DNA from: Neobacillus sp. DY30
Lineage (GTDB): Bacteria > Bacillota > Bacilli > Bacillales > Cytobacillaceae
Assembly: GCF_030123065.1 (NCBI RefSeq)
Contig: NZ_CP126093.1
Location: forward strand, 5,090,001 to 5,154,000
Reading direction: 5' to 3'
DNA length: 64,000 nt
Numbering within the stretch: position 1 is the stretch's first letter; every line of letters starts with the position of its first letter. Of the stretch, positions 46,790-55,525 are shown in pieces. Under the pieces are notes generated by a model, which searched no databases, was not told the DNA's origin, and was given only the letters and a program-made list of their open reading frames with translations. Made by a program: the position numbers and the translations under genes.

Positions 46790-47528
46790 CAAAGCACACT
46801 CCATTGTTAGTATTGTAAGTACATGGGCAAGTTTTACAGCGTTTTGACCCTAGCTGATAGGTAAAACAACATGTTTTTCTCATTCTTATCTCATCTTCAG
46901 AATTTTTCTTAGAATAATACCTTCGAATTGGATTAAGGTGATAATCACCGAACAAATTACCCTCTGCTTCCTGAATTAAGTAATTGAAATCACTTCGCAC
47001 ATTTTGATATTCACTCTCTTTTAACTCCGTCTCGTAAAGCCAGAAAAGATAAACGGCGATATTTTCCCAGAGAATTAGTTTTGATATCTTAAACGTTTTT
47101 TCAAAGTGCTCAATTAATGGGTAGATATTGTGAGCAAACAGGTCTCTGTAAACACTTTTCCGCCATTCGTCACGATCTTGACCATTCCAATCCTCGATGG
47201 ACGGATTCTTCAACGAAATCAATGGCAGCCAATCTGTCCCGCGTTCTGCTTCTTCCATTTCAATATTATCTAAAGATAAATTAAATTTCTTATTGGTAGT
47301 TGTCATGGTAAACAGTGAAATGACAGCAATAAATGCATATCTTTTTATAAATATGGAGGCTGCCGCTTTTTCGGATGGAGAACCGATGGAAAGAGCTAAT
47401 TTTTTCATAAAGTCGATTGCAAAAGCTTTATCCATTAAATTTGCCACGTTAAAGGATTTGCCTGTTAAGGGTTTAAACCTATATTTCTGTAAACTGCTCA
47501 GGTCATTTTTTGTAAGTGTATTACCCAT
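46749..47528 (-). CDS. FhuF-like [2Fe-2S] ferric-siderophore reductase
   Basis: 259 aa. The C-terminal motif RKTCCFTYQLGSKRCKTCPC (about residues 223-242) has the CC-x10-C-x2-C arrangement of FhuF [2Fe-2S] proteins. The rest matches the IucA/IucC C-terminal-like helical family that includes the ferric schizokinen reductase FchR of Bacillus halodurans. It probably frees iron from imported hydroxamate complexes in the cytoplasm. ATG at 47528 overlaps the yusV stop (8 bp), so the two are coupled. The tail beyond CPC is unusually long because the frame stays open into yusU. Confidence 0.88.
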   Translation of the reverse strand: MGNTLTKNDLSSLQKYRFKPLTGKSFNVANLMDKAFAIDFMKKLALSIGSPSEKAAASIFIKRYAFIAVISLFTMTTTNKKFNLSLDNIEMEEAERGTDWLPLISLKNPSIEDWNGQDRDEWRKSVYRDLFAHNIYPLIEHFEKTFKISKLILWENIAVYLFWLYETELKESEYQNVRSDFNYLIQEAEGNLFGDYHLNPIRRYYSKKNSEDEIRMRKTCCFTYQLGSKRCKTCPCTYNTNNGVCFDGESICGAVPSAT

Positions 47529-48342
47529 GAGAAACAGCTGCCTTTTGAAGAATACGTCTTCCTTTACCATAAGGAATACAAAGCGGTGTTCCGAATAAAG
47601 GGTCCATTGTTACCTCACATTCCATGCCAAAGACATTCTTAACAAGATTTCGGTTGATTACATACTCGGGCTTACCTTGGTCATACACCTTCTGATCTTT
47701 TAGGGCAACGATATTGTGTGCATAGCGGCAAGCAAGGTTAAGATCGTGGAGAACCATTACTACCGTTCTTCTTCTTTTTTCATTGAGTTCGAATAGAAGA
47801 TCAAGAATTTCAATTTGATGTGTCATATCTAAATAGGTTGTTGGCTCATCTAAAAGAATCACATCGGTATCTTGAGCCAATGTCATCGCAATCCATGCGC
47901 GCTGCCTTTGACCTCCTGAAAGAGAATCAACACTTCGCTCTTTCAAGTCTTCTAACCGGGTAGCTTTTAGTGCGTCATTAACTTTTTTCTCATCTTCCTC
48001 TGACCATTGTTTTAACCATGATTGATGAGGATAACGACCCTGTTTAACAAGTTGAAGCACAGTCAGTCCTTCAGGAGCTGTGGGTGATTGAGGAAGTATC
48101 GCCATTTTTCTAGCTACTTCTTTCGTCGAAAGCTTAGCAATCGCTTCTCCCTCCAAAATAACAGTACCAGATTTCGGCTTAAGAAGACGTGCGATTGAAC
48201 GAAGGAGAGTTGATTTTCCACATCCATTTGCCCCAATAAATACGGAAATTTCACCTTTAGGAATTATTAAATTTAACTCATCAATGATGAGTGTATCCCC
48301 GTATGAAAGTGATAAATTTTTCGTTTCAACCGCATTCATCAT
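47521..48342 (-). CDS. yusV: Iron-siderophore ABC transporter ATPase, YusV/FeuV-like
   Basis: 273 aa. Walker A GANGCGKST, signature LSGGQRQR and Walker B VILLDEPTTYLD. The length and MNAVETKNLSLSYGD start match B. subtilis YusV, the shared ATPase of several siderophore permeases. ATG at 48342 (or 48339) follows AAGGAGATG. Own promoter with Fur-box sequences upstream, so it is expressed separately from the permease genes. Confidence 0.92.
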   Translation of the reverse strand: MMNAVETKNLSLSYGDTLIIDELNLIIPKGEISVFIGANGCGKSTLLRSIARLLKPKSGTVILEGEAIAKLSTKEVARKMAILPQSPTAPEGLTVLQLVKQGRYPHQSWLKQWSEEDEKKVNDALKATRLEDLKERSVDSLSGGQRQRAWIAMTLAQDTDVILLDEPTTYLDMTHQIEILDLLFELNEKRRRTVVMVLHDLNLACRYAHNIVALKDQKVYDQGKPEYVINRNLVKNVFGMECEVTMDPLFGTPLCIPYGKGRRILQKAAVSHG

Positions 48343-48468
48343 CTGTCATCTCCTTTTTTAATCAATCTAGTTAATGTTTTTTAGGCTTGTTTTATAGTAT
48401 ATGAATTAGACCCTAAAGGGGGTTGTATTTATATCTTATATAGAATTAATATTCTCTACATTTCTAAG

Positions 48469-48521
48469 TTTATAATTAATTGATAATGATTGTCAATGAG
48501 CATGAAAATCATTTTCATTTG
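48469..48521 (-). promoter_or_regulatory. Fur-controlled promoter of yusV
   Basis: On the minus strand TTGACA (plus-strand TGTCAA at 48491-48496), a 16-bp spacer and TATAAA (48469-48474). TGATAATGATTGTCA (48481-48495) and TGAAAATCATTTTCATTT (48503-48520) match the Fur box pattern and cover the -35 region. Confidence 0.8.
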
Positions 48522-48580
48522 TAAATAGTATCTTGGTTATAATGTACATTCATGAATTGGCCTCATGATGCGTTTCATTT

Positions 48581-48618
48581 AAAAAAGTGAAGCCATTTCA
48601 AAGGAAATGGCTTCTTTT
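48581..48618 (-). terminator. Terminator after the siderophore permease genes
   Basis: GAAGCCATTTC and GAAATGGCTTC form a perfect 11-bp stem, followed by a T-rich run on the minus strand. Confidence 0.85.
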
Positions 48619-48626
48619 GGTGAAAA

Positions 48627-49682
48627 CTAATGGTTTCTGGTCTTAAATAATAGGTAGATAAAGTACGGTGCCCCAATACTTGCTGTAAAAACACCCGCAG
48701 GAATATCTAATGGTGAAAAAAGTGTTCGCCCAACTAAGTCAGCCAGCATGACTAAGATTCCTCCGAGGAGTGCTGAAACAGGCAATAACGCTCCAAATGC
48801 AGAGCCTACTAATCTTCTCGCCATGTGCGGCGCCATTAATCCAACAAATCCAATACCTCCCGCAAAAGCTACCGCGCCCCCGACCAGTCCGGTACTAAGC
48901 ATAAGAAGGATAAAACGCTGTTTTTGCACTCGTCCTCCAAGGCTGGTTGCGACCTCATCACCGAGCTCTTGAATATTTATATTACGTGCATAAACAAATG
49001 TGATGATTACTAGGATGATGACCCAAGGCAGGAGGGCACCTACATTTCGCCACGTTGAGCCGTAGACTGTCCCTGTGATCCAAATGTTCGCCTGGCTTGC
49101 CTGATAAATAGGTCCTAAAACCATCATAAACGTGGTAAGAGCTTTTGTTAAACTCATCAAACCTATTCCAATCAGAATTAGTCTAATCGGCGAAACACCA
49201 TTTTTCCATGCCAATAAATATACTAGAAAAGCCACGACAGCCGCACCGATAAATGCAGCTAAAGGCATCCAATGTATACTGACCGTTAATACATGGTTTT
49301 TATCACTGAAGATTGCCAGGAAACCCACAACTGCAACCGATGCTCCACCAGTAATCCCTAAGATATCAGGGGAGGCCAGCGGATTTCGAATCATTCCCTG
49401 CAGAATGCCCCCTGCTACAGCCAATGCAATTCCTGCCAGTAATCCAACGATGATTCTTGGTAAACGAAACGTCTGGATAACGAGCTTTTCCATTTCAGTT
49501 CCGCCCCCAAAAAACACCTTCATGACGTTTAATGGGGTGATTCTCATCTCTCCCAATCCGGTACTAACAACAAAGATTCCAACCGTACAAAGCAGCAGGG
49601 CGATAATCACATAAAATGCCTTTTTATCAATTAAATAAGATATTTTTCCTTTTTTAATTCTAAAAACTTTATACTTACTCAT
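48627..49682 (-). CDS. Siderophore ABC transporter permease, FecCD family (YfhA-like)
   Basis: 351 aa with nine to ten hydrophobic segments. Family blocks include RLPRIIVGLLAGIALAVAGG, GMIRNPLASPDILGITGGAS and GFVGLMAPHMARRLVG. It overlaps the upstream permease gene by 4 bp (ATGA). With the YfiZ-like partner it likely forms the heterodimeric channel for the YfiY-like binding protein. Confidence 0.9.
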   Translation of the reverse strand: MSKYKVFRIKKGKISYLIDKKAFYVIIALLLCTVGIFVVSTGLGEMRITPLNVMKVFFGGGTEMEKLVIQTFRLPRIIVGLLAGIALAVAGGILQGMIRNPLASPDILGITGGASVAVVGFLAIFSDKNHVLTVSIHWMPLAAFIGAAVVAFLVYLLAWKNGVSPIRLILIGIGLMSLTKALTTFMMVLGPIYQASQANIWITGTVYGSTWRNVGALLPWVIILVIITFVYARNINIQELGDEVATSLGGRVQKQRFILLMLSTGLVGGAVAFAGGIGFVGLMAPHMARRLVGSAFGALLPVSALLGGILVMLADLVGRTLFSPLDIPAGVFTASIGAPYFIYLLFKTRNH

Positions 49683-50683
49683 CTGCCATTGAACCCCTTT
49701 CTAGCAATGTAAATGAAGAACGGGGTACCAATAATGGCTGTCATAACTCCAACAGGGATTTCTGTCGGCATTAAGATGTACCTAGACAATGTATCTGCAG
49801 CCAATAAAAGCATTCCACCGAGGAGCCCTGAAAAAGGAATTACCCAGCGATGGTCGATTCCCACAATGGAACGAGTAAGATGTGGAATCACAATCCCAAT
49901 AAAGCCTATTGGTCCAGCTACAGCTACGGCACCACCTGAAAGAAGAATAACTACGAGACCAATCACAATTTTTAATAGAGCCGTGTTAACTCCAAGACCT
50001 TTGGCAACATCCTCACCCATTGATAATACATTCATTTTGGAGGCAATGATCAAAGATACAATCCAGCCGCCAGCCAGATAAGGAAGGACAGCTTGTAAAT
50101 TTTCAAGACTTCTTCCCGCTACAGAACCAGCAAGCCAAAATAGCACCTGCTCTAGAGCAGCTTCATTTAAAACGAGGATCCCTTGTGTAATAGAAGCAAA
50201 AAATGCCGTCATCGCAGCACCTGCAAGAGTGAGTTTCATAGGAGTCAGTCCCTCTCTCCCGACTCCGCCAATAGCATAGACACTTATAGCTGCGATAGCT
50301 GCACCAGCAAATGAAATCCAGGTAAACAATTGAAGACTTGCCACGCTAAATACCGTTACAGCTGCTACAACCGCCACCCCTGCTCCGGCATTTATCCCAA
50401 ATATGTCTGGTGATGCTAACGGGTTTTTCGTAACAGTCTGCATGAGGACACCCGAAATCGCTAAACTAGAACCAACCGCTGCAGCAATAAAAGCTCGTGG
50501 TATTCTTACGTGCTGGATGACAATATGTTCATTTGTTCCATTGAAATTGGTAACAGAGTCAATAGCCATTTTCCAGGTAGTATCTGTATACCCGTAGACA
50601 ATGCTTACGGACATAAGAAATAATAATAATATAATTGCAATAAAAAGTCCTGCCCACTTTTGTCCTGTGCGCTTTAGCAGCAT
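49679..50683 (-). CDS. Siderophore ABC transporter permease, FecCD family (YfiZ-like)
   Basis: 334 aa with nine to ten hydrophobic segments. RIPRAFIAAAVGSSLAISG, NPLASPDIFGINAGAG and GFIGIVIPHLTRSIVG are the family blocks. ATG at 50683 follows GAGGAG. First gene of the permease pair, divergent from the binding-protein gene. Confidence 0.9.
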   Translation of the reverse strand: MLLKRTGQKWAGLFIAIILLLFLMSVSIVYGYTDTTWKMAIDSVTNFNGTNEHIVIQHVRIPRAFIAAAVGSSLAISGVLMQTVTKNPLASPDIFGINAGAGVAVVAAVTVFSVASLQLFTWISFAGAAIAAISVYAIGGVGREGLTPMKLTLAGAAMTAFFASITQGILVLNEAALEQVLFWLAGSVAGRSLENLQAVLPYLAGGWIVSLIIASKMNVLSMGEDVAKGLGVNTALLKIVIGLVVILLSGGAVAVAGPIGFIGIVIPHLTRSIVGIDHRWVIPFSGLLGGMLLLAADTLSRYILMPTEIPVGVMTAIIGTPFFIYIARKGFNGR

Positions 50684-50752
50684 AGCTTCGTTCTCCTCTA
50701 ACCTAATTAATAAGATGAATTTGACCCTTATGTATCCGCTTTTTCATGTATC

Positions 50753-50803
50753 AGTCTATTTGAATCGTGAAAAACTGTCAATGAGTTGAAAACCATTTTC
50801 ACT
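50753..50803 (-). promoter_or_regulatory. Fur-controlled promoter of the permease genes
   Basis: On the minus strand TTGACA (50776-50781), a 17-bp spacer and TAGACT (50753-50758). A Fur-like box (TGAAAACCATTTTCA, about 50787-50801) lies just upstream of the -35. Confidence 0.75.
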
Positions 50804-50839
50804 TATTAAAACAAGAGTCATAAATTTGCCACTGATTTT

Positions 50840-50921
50840 GATAATCATTTTCATTTTCATGATTGACACTTATCTGAAAACATTTTATGATAGGGTTGTA
50901 AATGAAAATGATTATCATTAA
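50840..50921 (+). promoter_or_regulatory. Fur-controlled promoter of the siderophore-binding protein gene
   Basis: TTGACA (50863-50868), a 17-bp spacer and TATGAT (50886-50891). One Fur box (GATAATCATTTTCATTT, from 50840) lies before the -35 and a second (TGAAAATGATTATCATTA, 50903-50920) lies just after the start site. Confidence 0.88.
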
Positions 50922-50945
50922 CAACATTATTTGGGGGTACATAGG

Positions 50946-51935
50946 ATGAAAAGGTTTAAAAATGTATTTGCAATGATTTCAATCATTGCTCTCTTCCTGC
51001 TTGCTGCGTGTGGAAACACGGAAGAGAAAACAACTGAAGAGAAAGATACAGGCAAAAAAACAGAAGATACCAGCTATACCGTAGAACATGCAATGGGATC
51101 TACTACTTTAGAAAAAACTCCGGAGAAAATCGTTATCTTAACAAACGAAGGTACGGAAGCGTTACTTGCACTTGGTGTAAAACCAGTTGGTGCTGTTCAA
51201 TCTTGGCTTGGTGATCCATGGTATGACCATATTAAAGAGGACATGGATGGAGTTGAAGTTGTTGGCGTTGAAAGTGAAGTAAATTTAGAAAAGATTGCCG
51301 CGCTAAAGCCTGATTTAATTATCGGAAACAAGCTGCGTCAAGAAGCAGTATACAGTCAATTAAACGCAATTGCTCCAACGATTTTCTCCGAAACACTTAG
51401 AGGAGATTGGAAAGAGAACTTTACTCTATACGCTAAAGCACTAAACATGGAAGACAAAGGGAACAAAGTATTAGCAGATTTTGATGCTCATGTAGAAGAA
51501 TTAAAAGGAAAACTTGGAGATAAAGTAAATCAAGAAGTTTCTGTTGTCCGTTTTATGGCTGGAAAGTCTCGTATTTATTACACAGACTCATTCTCAGGAA
51601 TCATCTTTAATCAACTAGGTTTCAAACGTGCAGCACATCAAGCAGAATTTTTCCCTGATGCCAAATTAGGAAATCTTGCAAAAGATGTTGGAACAGAGGC
51701 TATTCCAAAAATGGACGGAGACATTATTTTCTACTTCACTTATGCTCCAAATGGTGACACGGTTGCCCTAGATACAGCAAAGGAATATACGAATAATCCA
51801 CTTTGGAAGAATTTAAATGCTGTGAAAAATGGAAATGTCCATGAAGTAAGTGACGCAACTTGGAATACAGCTGGCGGCGTGCTAGCAGCAAATATTATGC
51901 TGGATGATTTAGAGGAAATCATGCTTAAAAAATAG
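50946..51935 (+). CDS. Hydroxamate-siderophore-binding lipoprotein, YfiY-like
   Basis: 329 aa. Signal peptide with LLAACG lipobox, then a class III (BtuF/FepB-like) periplasmic-binding fold: VEHAMGSTTL, KIVILTNEGTEALLALGVKPVGAVQSW, KPDLIIGNKLR and VVRFMAGKSRIYYTDSFSG. It is very like B. subtilis YfiY, which binds schizokinen- and arthrobactin-type ferric siderophores. ATG at 50946 follows GGGGG; the TTG at 50931 is upstream of that site. Confidence 0.9.
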   Translation: MKRFKNVFAMISIIALFLLAACGNTEEKTTEEKDTGKKTEDTSYTVEHAMGSTTLEKTPEKIVILTNEGTEALLALGVKPVGAVQSWLGDPWYDHIKEDMDGVEVVGVESEVNLEKIAALKPDLIIGNKLRQEAVYSQLNAIAPTIFSETLRGDWKENFTLYAKALNMEDKGNKVLADFDAHVEELKGKLGDKVNQEVSVVRFMAGKSRIYYTDSFSGIIFNQLGFKRAAHQAEFFPDAKLGNLAKDVGTEAIPKMDGDIIFYFTYAPNGDTVALDTAKEYTNNPLWKNLNAVKNGNVHEVSDATWNTAGGVLAANIMLDDLEEIMLKK

Positions 51936-51939
51936 ATAA

Positions 51940-51970
51940 AAAGAACGAGGCTGCCATGACCTCGTTCTTT
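51940..51970. terminator. Bidirectional terminator between the binding protein and the RodA/FtsW gene
   Basis: Perfect 11-bp arms AAAGAACGAGG and CCTCGTTCTTT with a T-run. Confidence 0.85.
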
Positions 51971-51980
51971 TTTTCTATCT

Positions 51981-53153
51981 TTAATCCGATGTTGAAAACA
52001 TATATTTTTTATAATGGTAGCGGATTGAGAAGATTAACCCAAGTGCAAGCATATTCCCCATTAAAGAACTTCCTCCATAGCTGATGAACGGCAATGGTAT
52101 ACCCGTAATCGGCAGCACTCCAATTGTCATCCCGATATTTTGGAATACATGGAAGGTAATCATGCTAATGACACCTACGCAAATATACGTATAAAAATTA
52201 TTCTTCGTTTCCATACCAACCTTGGTAATATGATAAATTAACAAGAAAAATAAACTTACTAGCATACTCGCACCAATAAAACCATACTCTTCTCCGACAA
52301 CACTAAAGATAAAATCAGTATGACTTTCAGGTAAATATACTTCTCGATTTCCATATCCCTTACCTCCAGTTTGTCCGGAGCCAATGGCTAAGAGTGATCG
52401 TGTCAGCTGATACCCTGCAGAGCTTTGAAAGTTATAAGGGTCCAGCCAAGAATAGATACGGCTAAATTGATACTGCCTTACACCTAAGTATTTTTCAAGT
52501 ATTTCTGGCTTCAATAATACAAAATAAAAAATGACCGATATAAGTGCAGTTCCAGTTGAAAATATGGGTACTAGTAATTTCCATGTTATACCGGATATAA
52601 AAATCATCCCTAAAAGGATGGCGATAAATACAAGCGCTGTCCCTAAATCTTGTTTAATAATAAGTACTAAAGGAACCATTGTGGTGACTCCAAGCTTTAT
52701 TAAAAGCCAAAAGTCCGAAGAAATGGTTTTAACTGGGTTCTTTTGATGATGATCCTCAATTACCTTTGCCAAAGCTAAGATAATAAAGATCTTAACAAAC
52801 TCCGAAGGCTGGAGTGAACCAATCCCGGGAACTTTAAACCAGTTTTTTGCTCCATTGATCACAGGTGCAATACTTTCAGGGGCGATTATTAGTAAAATAA
52901 GGAGAAATATTCCTACTCCGTATGCATACCATGTCAATTTTTTTAACTGATCAGAGTCAAGCCTAATAACAGCAGCAATTATTCCACAGCCAATTCCATA
53001 AAAGATTATTTGTTTTATAAGGAAGTTACTATCATATTGACCGCTTGCCTGCGCACTATAAATCGAAAAACAGCTGGCTAAAAACAATAAAAGTAAGATA
53101 AAAACAAGACTATAATCAAGTTTTGAAGTTGTATTTTTAGATGTTGTCATCAT
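51981..53153 (-). CDS. SEDS family peptidoglycan polymerase, RodA/FtsW/SpoVE-like
   Basis: 390 aa with about ten transmembrane segments. FKVPGIGSLQPSEFVKIFIIL, GYQLTRSLLAIGSGQTGGKG, LPESHTDFIFSVVGEEYGF and LPFISYGGSSLMGNM are the SEDS signatures, including the conserved Asp/Glu region. It acts as a glycosyltransferase at the membrane, paired with a class B PBP not present here. The length and sequence are nearer to RodA/YwcF than to FtsW. ATG at 53153 follows AAGGAG. Confidence 0.9.
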   Translation of the reverse strand: MMTTSKNTTSKLDYSLVFILLLLFLASCFSIYSAQASGQYDSNFLIKQIIFYGIGCGIIAAVIRLDSDQLKKLTWYAYGVGIFLLILLIIAPESIAPVINGAKNWFKVPGIGSLQPSEFVKIFIILALAKVIEDHHQKNPVKTISSDFWLLIKLGVTTMVPLVLIIKQDLGTALVFIAILLGMIFISGITWKLLVPIFSTGTALISVIFYFVLLKPEILEKYLGVRQYQFSRIYSWLDPYNFQSSAGYQLTRSLLAIGSGQTGGKGYGNREVYLPESHTDFIFSVVGEEYGFIGASMLVSLFFLLIYHITKVGMETKNNFYTYICVGVISMITFHVFQNIGMTIGVLPITGIPLPFISYGGSSLMGNMLALGLIFSIRYHYKKYMFSTSD

Positions 53154-53260
53154 TCACACTCCTTTATGTCGAAGCTTCAAAAAGGAACTTGTACATTATT
53201 TCATTATATTTTTTAAATGAACAAAGCACAACTTATAAAGTGAGAATGGGTGAATTTACA

Positions 53261-53300
53261 TATAAAAAAGTGGAAGCCACTTGGTCAGGCGCTTCCACTG
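53261..53300 (-). terminator. Terminator overlapping the 3' end of the DUF4931 gene
   Basis: AGTGGAAGC (53269-53277) pairs with GCTTCCACT (53291-53299), followed by six T on the minus strand. The right arm lies within the last codons. Confidence 0.7.
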
Positions 53301-54058
53301 ATAGTATATTTATTTCTAATATCATCTGCCATCCAATGTAAATTATCCGGTACTTGGGGAATCCCGTAGCCGATATAAAGTGGAGTGGTAACAAATCGGG
53401 GAACAACTTTTACATATATCCTTCTATTATAATGGTGAAAGAAAAGATTGTAGCTGCTTGCCTTAAATGGGAAGTTATTGAGAATGTAATGTACCGCTTT
53501 TTGAAGATTAATACCAAAGGATTCATTATAACTAGCGTCTTCCATCACAATATTAAATTCATAAAAGCCTACCTTTGGCTTTGTCGATAGTGTAAATGTT
53601 ACCCCATCCTTTTCTTCTATTATAATACCCTCAAACACTTCTTCAGATATGTTTTCCTTGTAATTAATATCATTTAAACCAATTATTTGCATATGAGGGT
53701 GAGCAATGGTTCCCCCTGACAATGGACCATGATTTTTGAAAAAGATAACTGATTCATATTTCCCGGTTTTATCTAAATCTAGCCAATTCCTCATTCCAAA
53801 CTGTAACAGCCTATGTAGATAGGGAAGCTCATAGGTTGATAAATCACCATGACAATCATCTGTTTCAATAAGAACCGTTTGGTAGGCATTTTCTAAAACT
53901 GGATATTTATTTTTCAGTAATATAATAGGTCCATCCACTTCAATAATGTCGGTCAATTCGCCTCGCGCACAAAAAGGGCATGCCTGCTCTTTATTTCTGA
54001 TACTTTCTGGTTTCTTAACTCCGATGGATGTATTGAAATGTAGATGGTGATTTTTCAA
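53285..54058 (-). CDS. GalT/HIT-like protein (DUF4931)
   Basis: 257 aa resembling galactose-1-phosphate uridylyltransferase in layout. CPFCARG is a possible zinc pair, NKYPVLENAYQTVLIET matches a GalT-like strand region, and GGTIAHPHMQI is equivalent to the HPHxQ nucleophile motif. The second domain is less conserved. Likely a nucleotidyltransferase or hydrolase of nucleotide-linked substrates. TTG start at 54058 is 8 nt after GAGGAG. Confidence 0.82.
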   Translation of the reverse strand: MKNHHLHFNTSIGVKKPESIRNKEQACPFCARGELTDIIEVDGPIILLKNKYPVLENAYQTVLIETDDCHGDLSTYELPYLHRLLQFGMRNWLDLDKTGKYESVIFFKNHGPLSGGTIAHPHMQIIGLNDINYKENISEEVFEGIIIEEKDGVTFTLSTKPKVGFYEFNIVMEDASYNESFGINLQKAVHYILNNFPFKASSYNLFFHHYNRRIYVKVVPRFVTTPLYIGYGIPQVPDNLHWMADDIRNKYTISGSA

Positions 54059-54307
54059 ATGTGCAGCTCCTCTCCAAAATACTTACTTCTATTTTATGGG
54101 AGATTTCACTGCTTTTGCACTATTTTTGCCTTGCTAATGTTTGAAATTTTGACTGCTCTACAGCAATTCTTTAATTTTGCACTCTGTTGAATGGAGCGTG
54201 GGATCAGCTGACCGGCGCCAAAACAGCAAAAATTTATTGCTTATTTGTTGAGGGACGTGCATATCTTTACTATGTACAGGCTAACGGAGCAGAAAGAGAG
54301 GTTGGAT

Positions 54308-55090
54308 ATGTTAAGTAAACTAGAAGCACTTATATTAGGAATTATCCAAGGATTAACGGAATTTTTACCAATAAGCTCGACAGGACATTTATATTTAGGA
54401 AGGAATTTATTTGGTTTACAAGAAGCAGGTTTATTACTTGATACTATGCTTCATGTCGGTACCTTGCTTGCCGTTTTTGTATTCTATAAGGATGAGTTTG
54501 TTAAGATTATTAAAAATCCTTTTAGTAAGCTCAGCTTTCTATTGATCGTGGGGACCATTCCAGCTGTTGTGATAGGTTTGCTGTTCAAAGACTACTTTGA
54601 AGAAATTTCAAAGACAGGTGTTACCATTGGCTGGGAGTTTTTAGTTACCGGTTTGTTTCTCTGGATTGCTGATTCAGCAAAAAATGGTTATAAAAATATG
54701 GATGATATTAGTTATACGGATGCTTTCATCATTGGCTCTTTTCAGGCTGCAGCTATTTTCCCAGCGATTTCTCGCTCAGGGTTTACGATTGTCGCAGCGT
54801 TATGGAGGAAGTTAGACCGCGAAACAGCAGCCTATTTTTCTTTCCTGTTATCTACTCCGGCCATTGCCGGGGCCGTTGTGCTGCAATCAATGGATTTATT
54901 TGGAGGCGCAGGAGAGGAAATTTCACTATCTGCGTTAATCGTGGGGATTGTCTCTTCTGCCCTATTCGGATATGTTGCGGTGAAGTGGATGATTGGATTT
55001 TTAAAGAAGCGCTCTTTAAAACCGTTTGCCATTTATGTCTGGGTTCTAGGTTTTGCAGTTCTATTTTTCCAGTTTACAGGAAAATTTTGA
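54308..55090 (+). CDS. uppP: Undecaprenyl-diphosphatase
   Basis: 260 aa, polytopic membrane protein of the BacA/UppP family that recycles the C55 lipid carrier. Catalytic segments are QGLTEFLPISSTGHL near residue 14 and AAIFPAISRSGFTI near residue 153. ATG at 54308 follows GAGAGG. The gene-free region before it (54059-54307) shows no clear operator. Confidence 0.95.
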   Translation: MLSKLEALILGIIQGLTEFLPISSTGHLYLGRNLFGLQEAGLLLDTMLHVGTLLAVFVFYKDEFVKIIKNPFSKLSFLLIVGTIPAVVIGLLFKDYFEEISKTGVTIGWEFLVTGLFLWIADSAKNGYKNMDDISYTDAFIIGSFQAAAIFPAISRSGFTIVAALWRKLDRETAAYFSFLLSTPAIAGAVVLQSMDLFGGAGEEISLSALIVGIVSSALFGYVAVKWMIGFLKKRSLKPFAIYVWVLGFAVLFFQFTGKF

Positions 55091-55133
55091 AGCCAACCTC
55101 CATGTTATTGGAGGATTTTCTATAAGACGGGAT

Positions 55134-55445
55134 GATTGAGGACAAATCTCTTTGGTCTCCTCTGGTGTTTTGTCCTCAAGACACTCGATTGAGGACTAAT
55201 CTCCTTGGGCTCCTCTGGTGTTTTGTCCTCAAGACGCCCGATTGAGGACTAATCTCCTTGGGCTCCCCTGGTGTTTTGTCCTCAAGACGCCCGATTGAGG
55301 ACTAATCTCCTTGGGCTCCTCTGGTGTTTTGTCCTCAAGACCCCCGATTGAGGACTAATCTCCTTGGGCTCCTCTGGTGTTTTGTCCTCAAGACACTCGA
55401 TTGAGGACAAATCTTCTCGTCACAGCTAGGGTTTTGTTCACAAGA
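55134..55445. repeat. 53-bp tandem repeat array with palindromic arms
   Basis: Five complete contiguous 53-bp copies (55134, 55187, 55240, 55293, 55346) and one decayed copy (from 55399). Each holds TTGAGGAC and GTCCTCAA as 8-bp inverted arms, so every unit could fold as a hairpin. Copies differ at a few positions. It fills the 435-bp gene-free gap 55091-55525 between convergent uppP and azoR, together with a terminator hairpin. Confidence 0.9.
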
Positions 55446-55484
55446 AGAGGTTCTATTCCTAGTTCGATATTTAAGAAACTCAAC

Positions 55485-55518
55485 AAAAAATGCGGCTCGA
55501 TACTCGAGTCGCATTTTT
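55485..55518 (-). terminator. Terminator after azoR
   Basis: AAATGCGGCTCGA and TCGAGTCGCATTT form a long near-perfect stem followed by a T-rich run on the minus strand. Confidence 0.8.
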
Positions 55519-55525
55519 CATTCTA

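Noticed and set aside
54126-54307. Regulatory RNA upstream of uppP
   Set aside because: I could not find a conserved riboswitch core, a strong hairpin or a clear promoter in this stretch.
55134-55445. Possible CRISPR array
   Set aside because: The 53-bp units are contiguous, with no unique spacers, and no cas gene is seen in the window.
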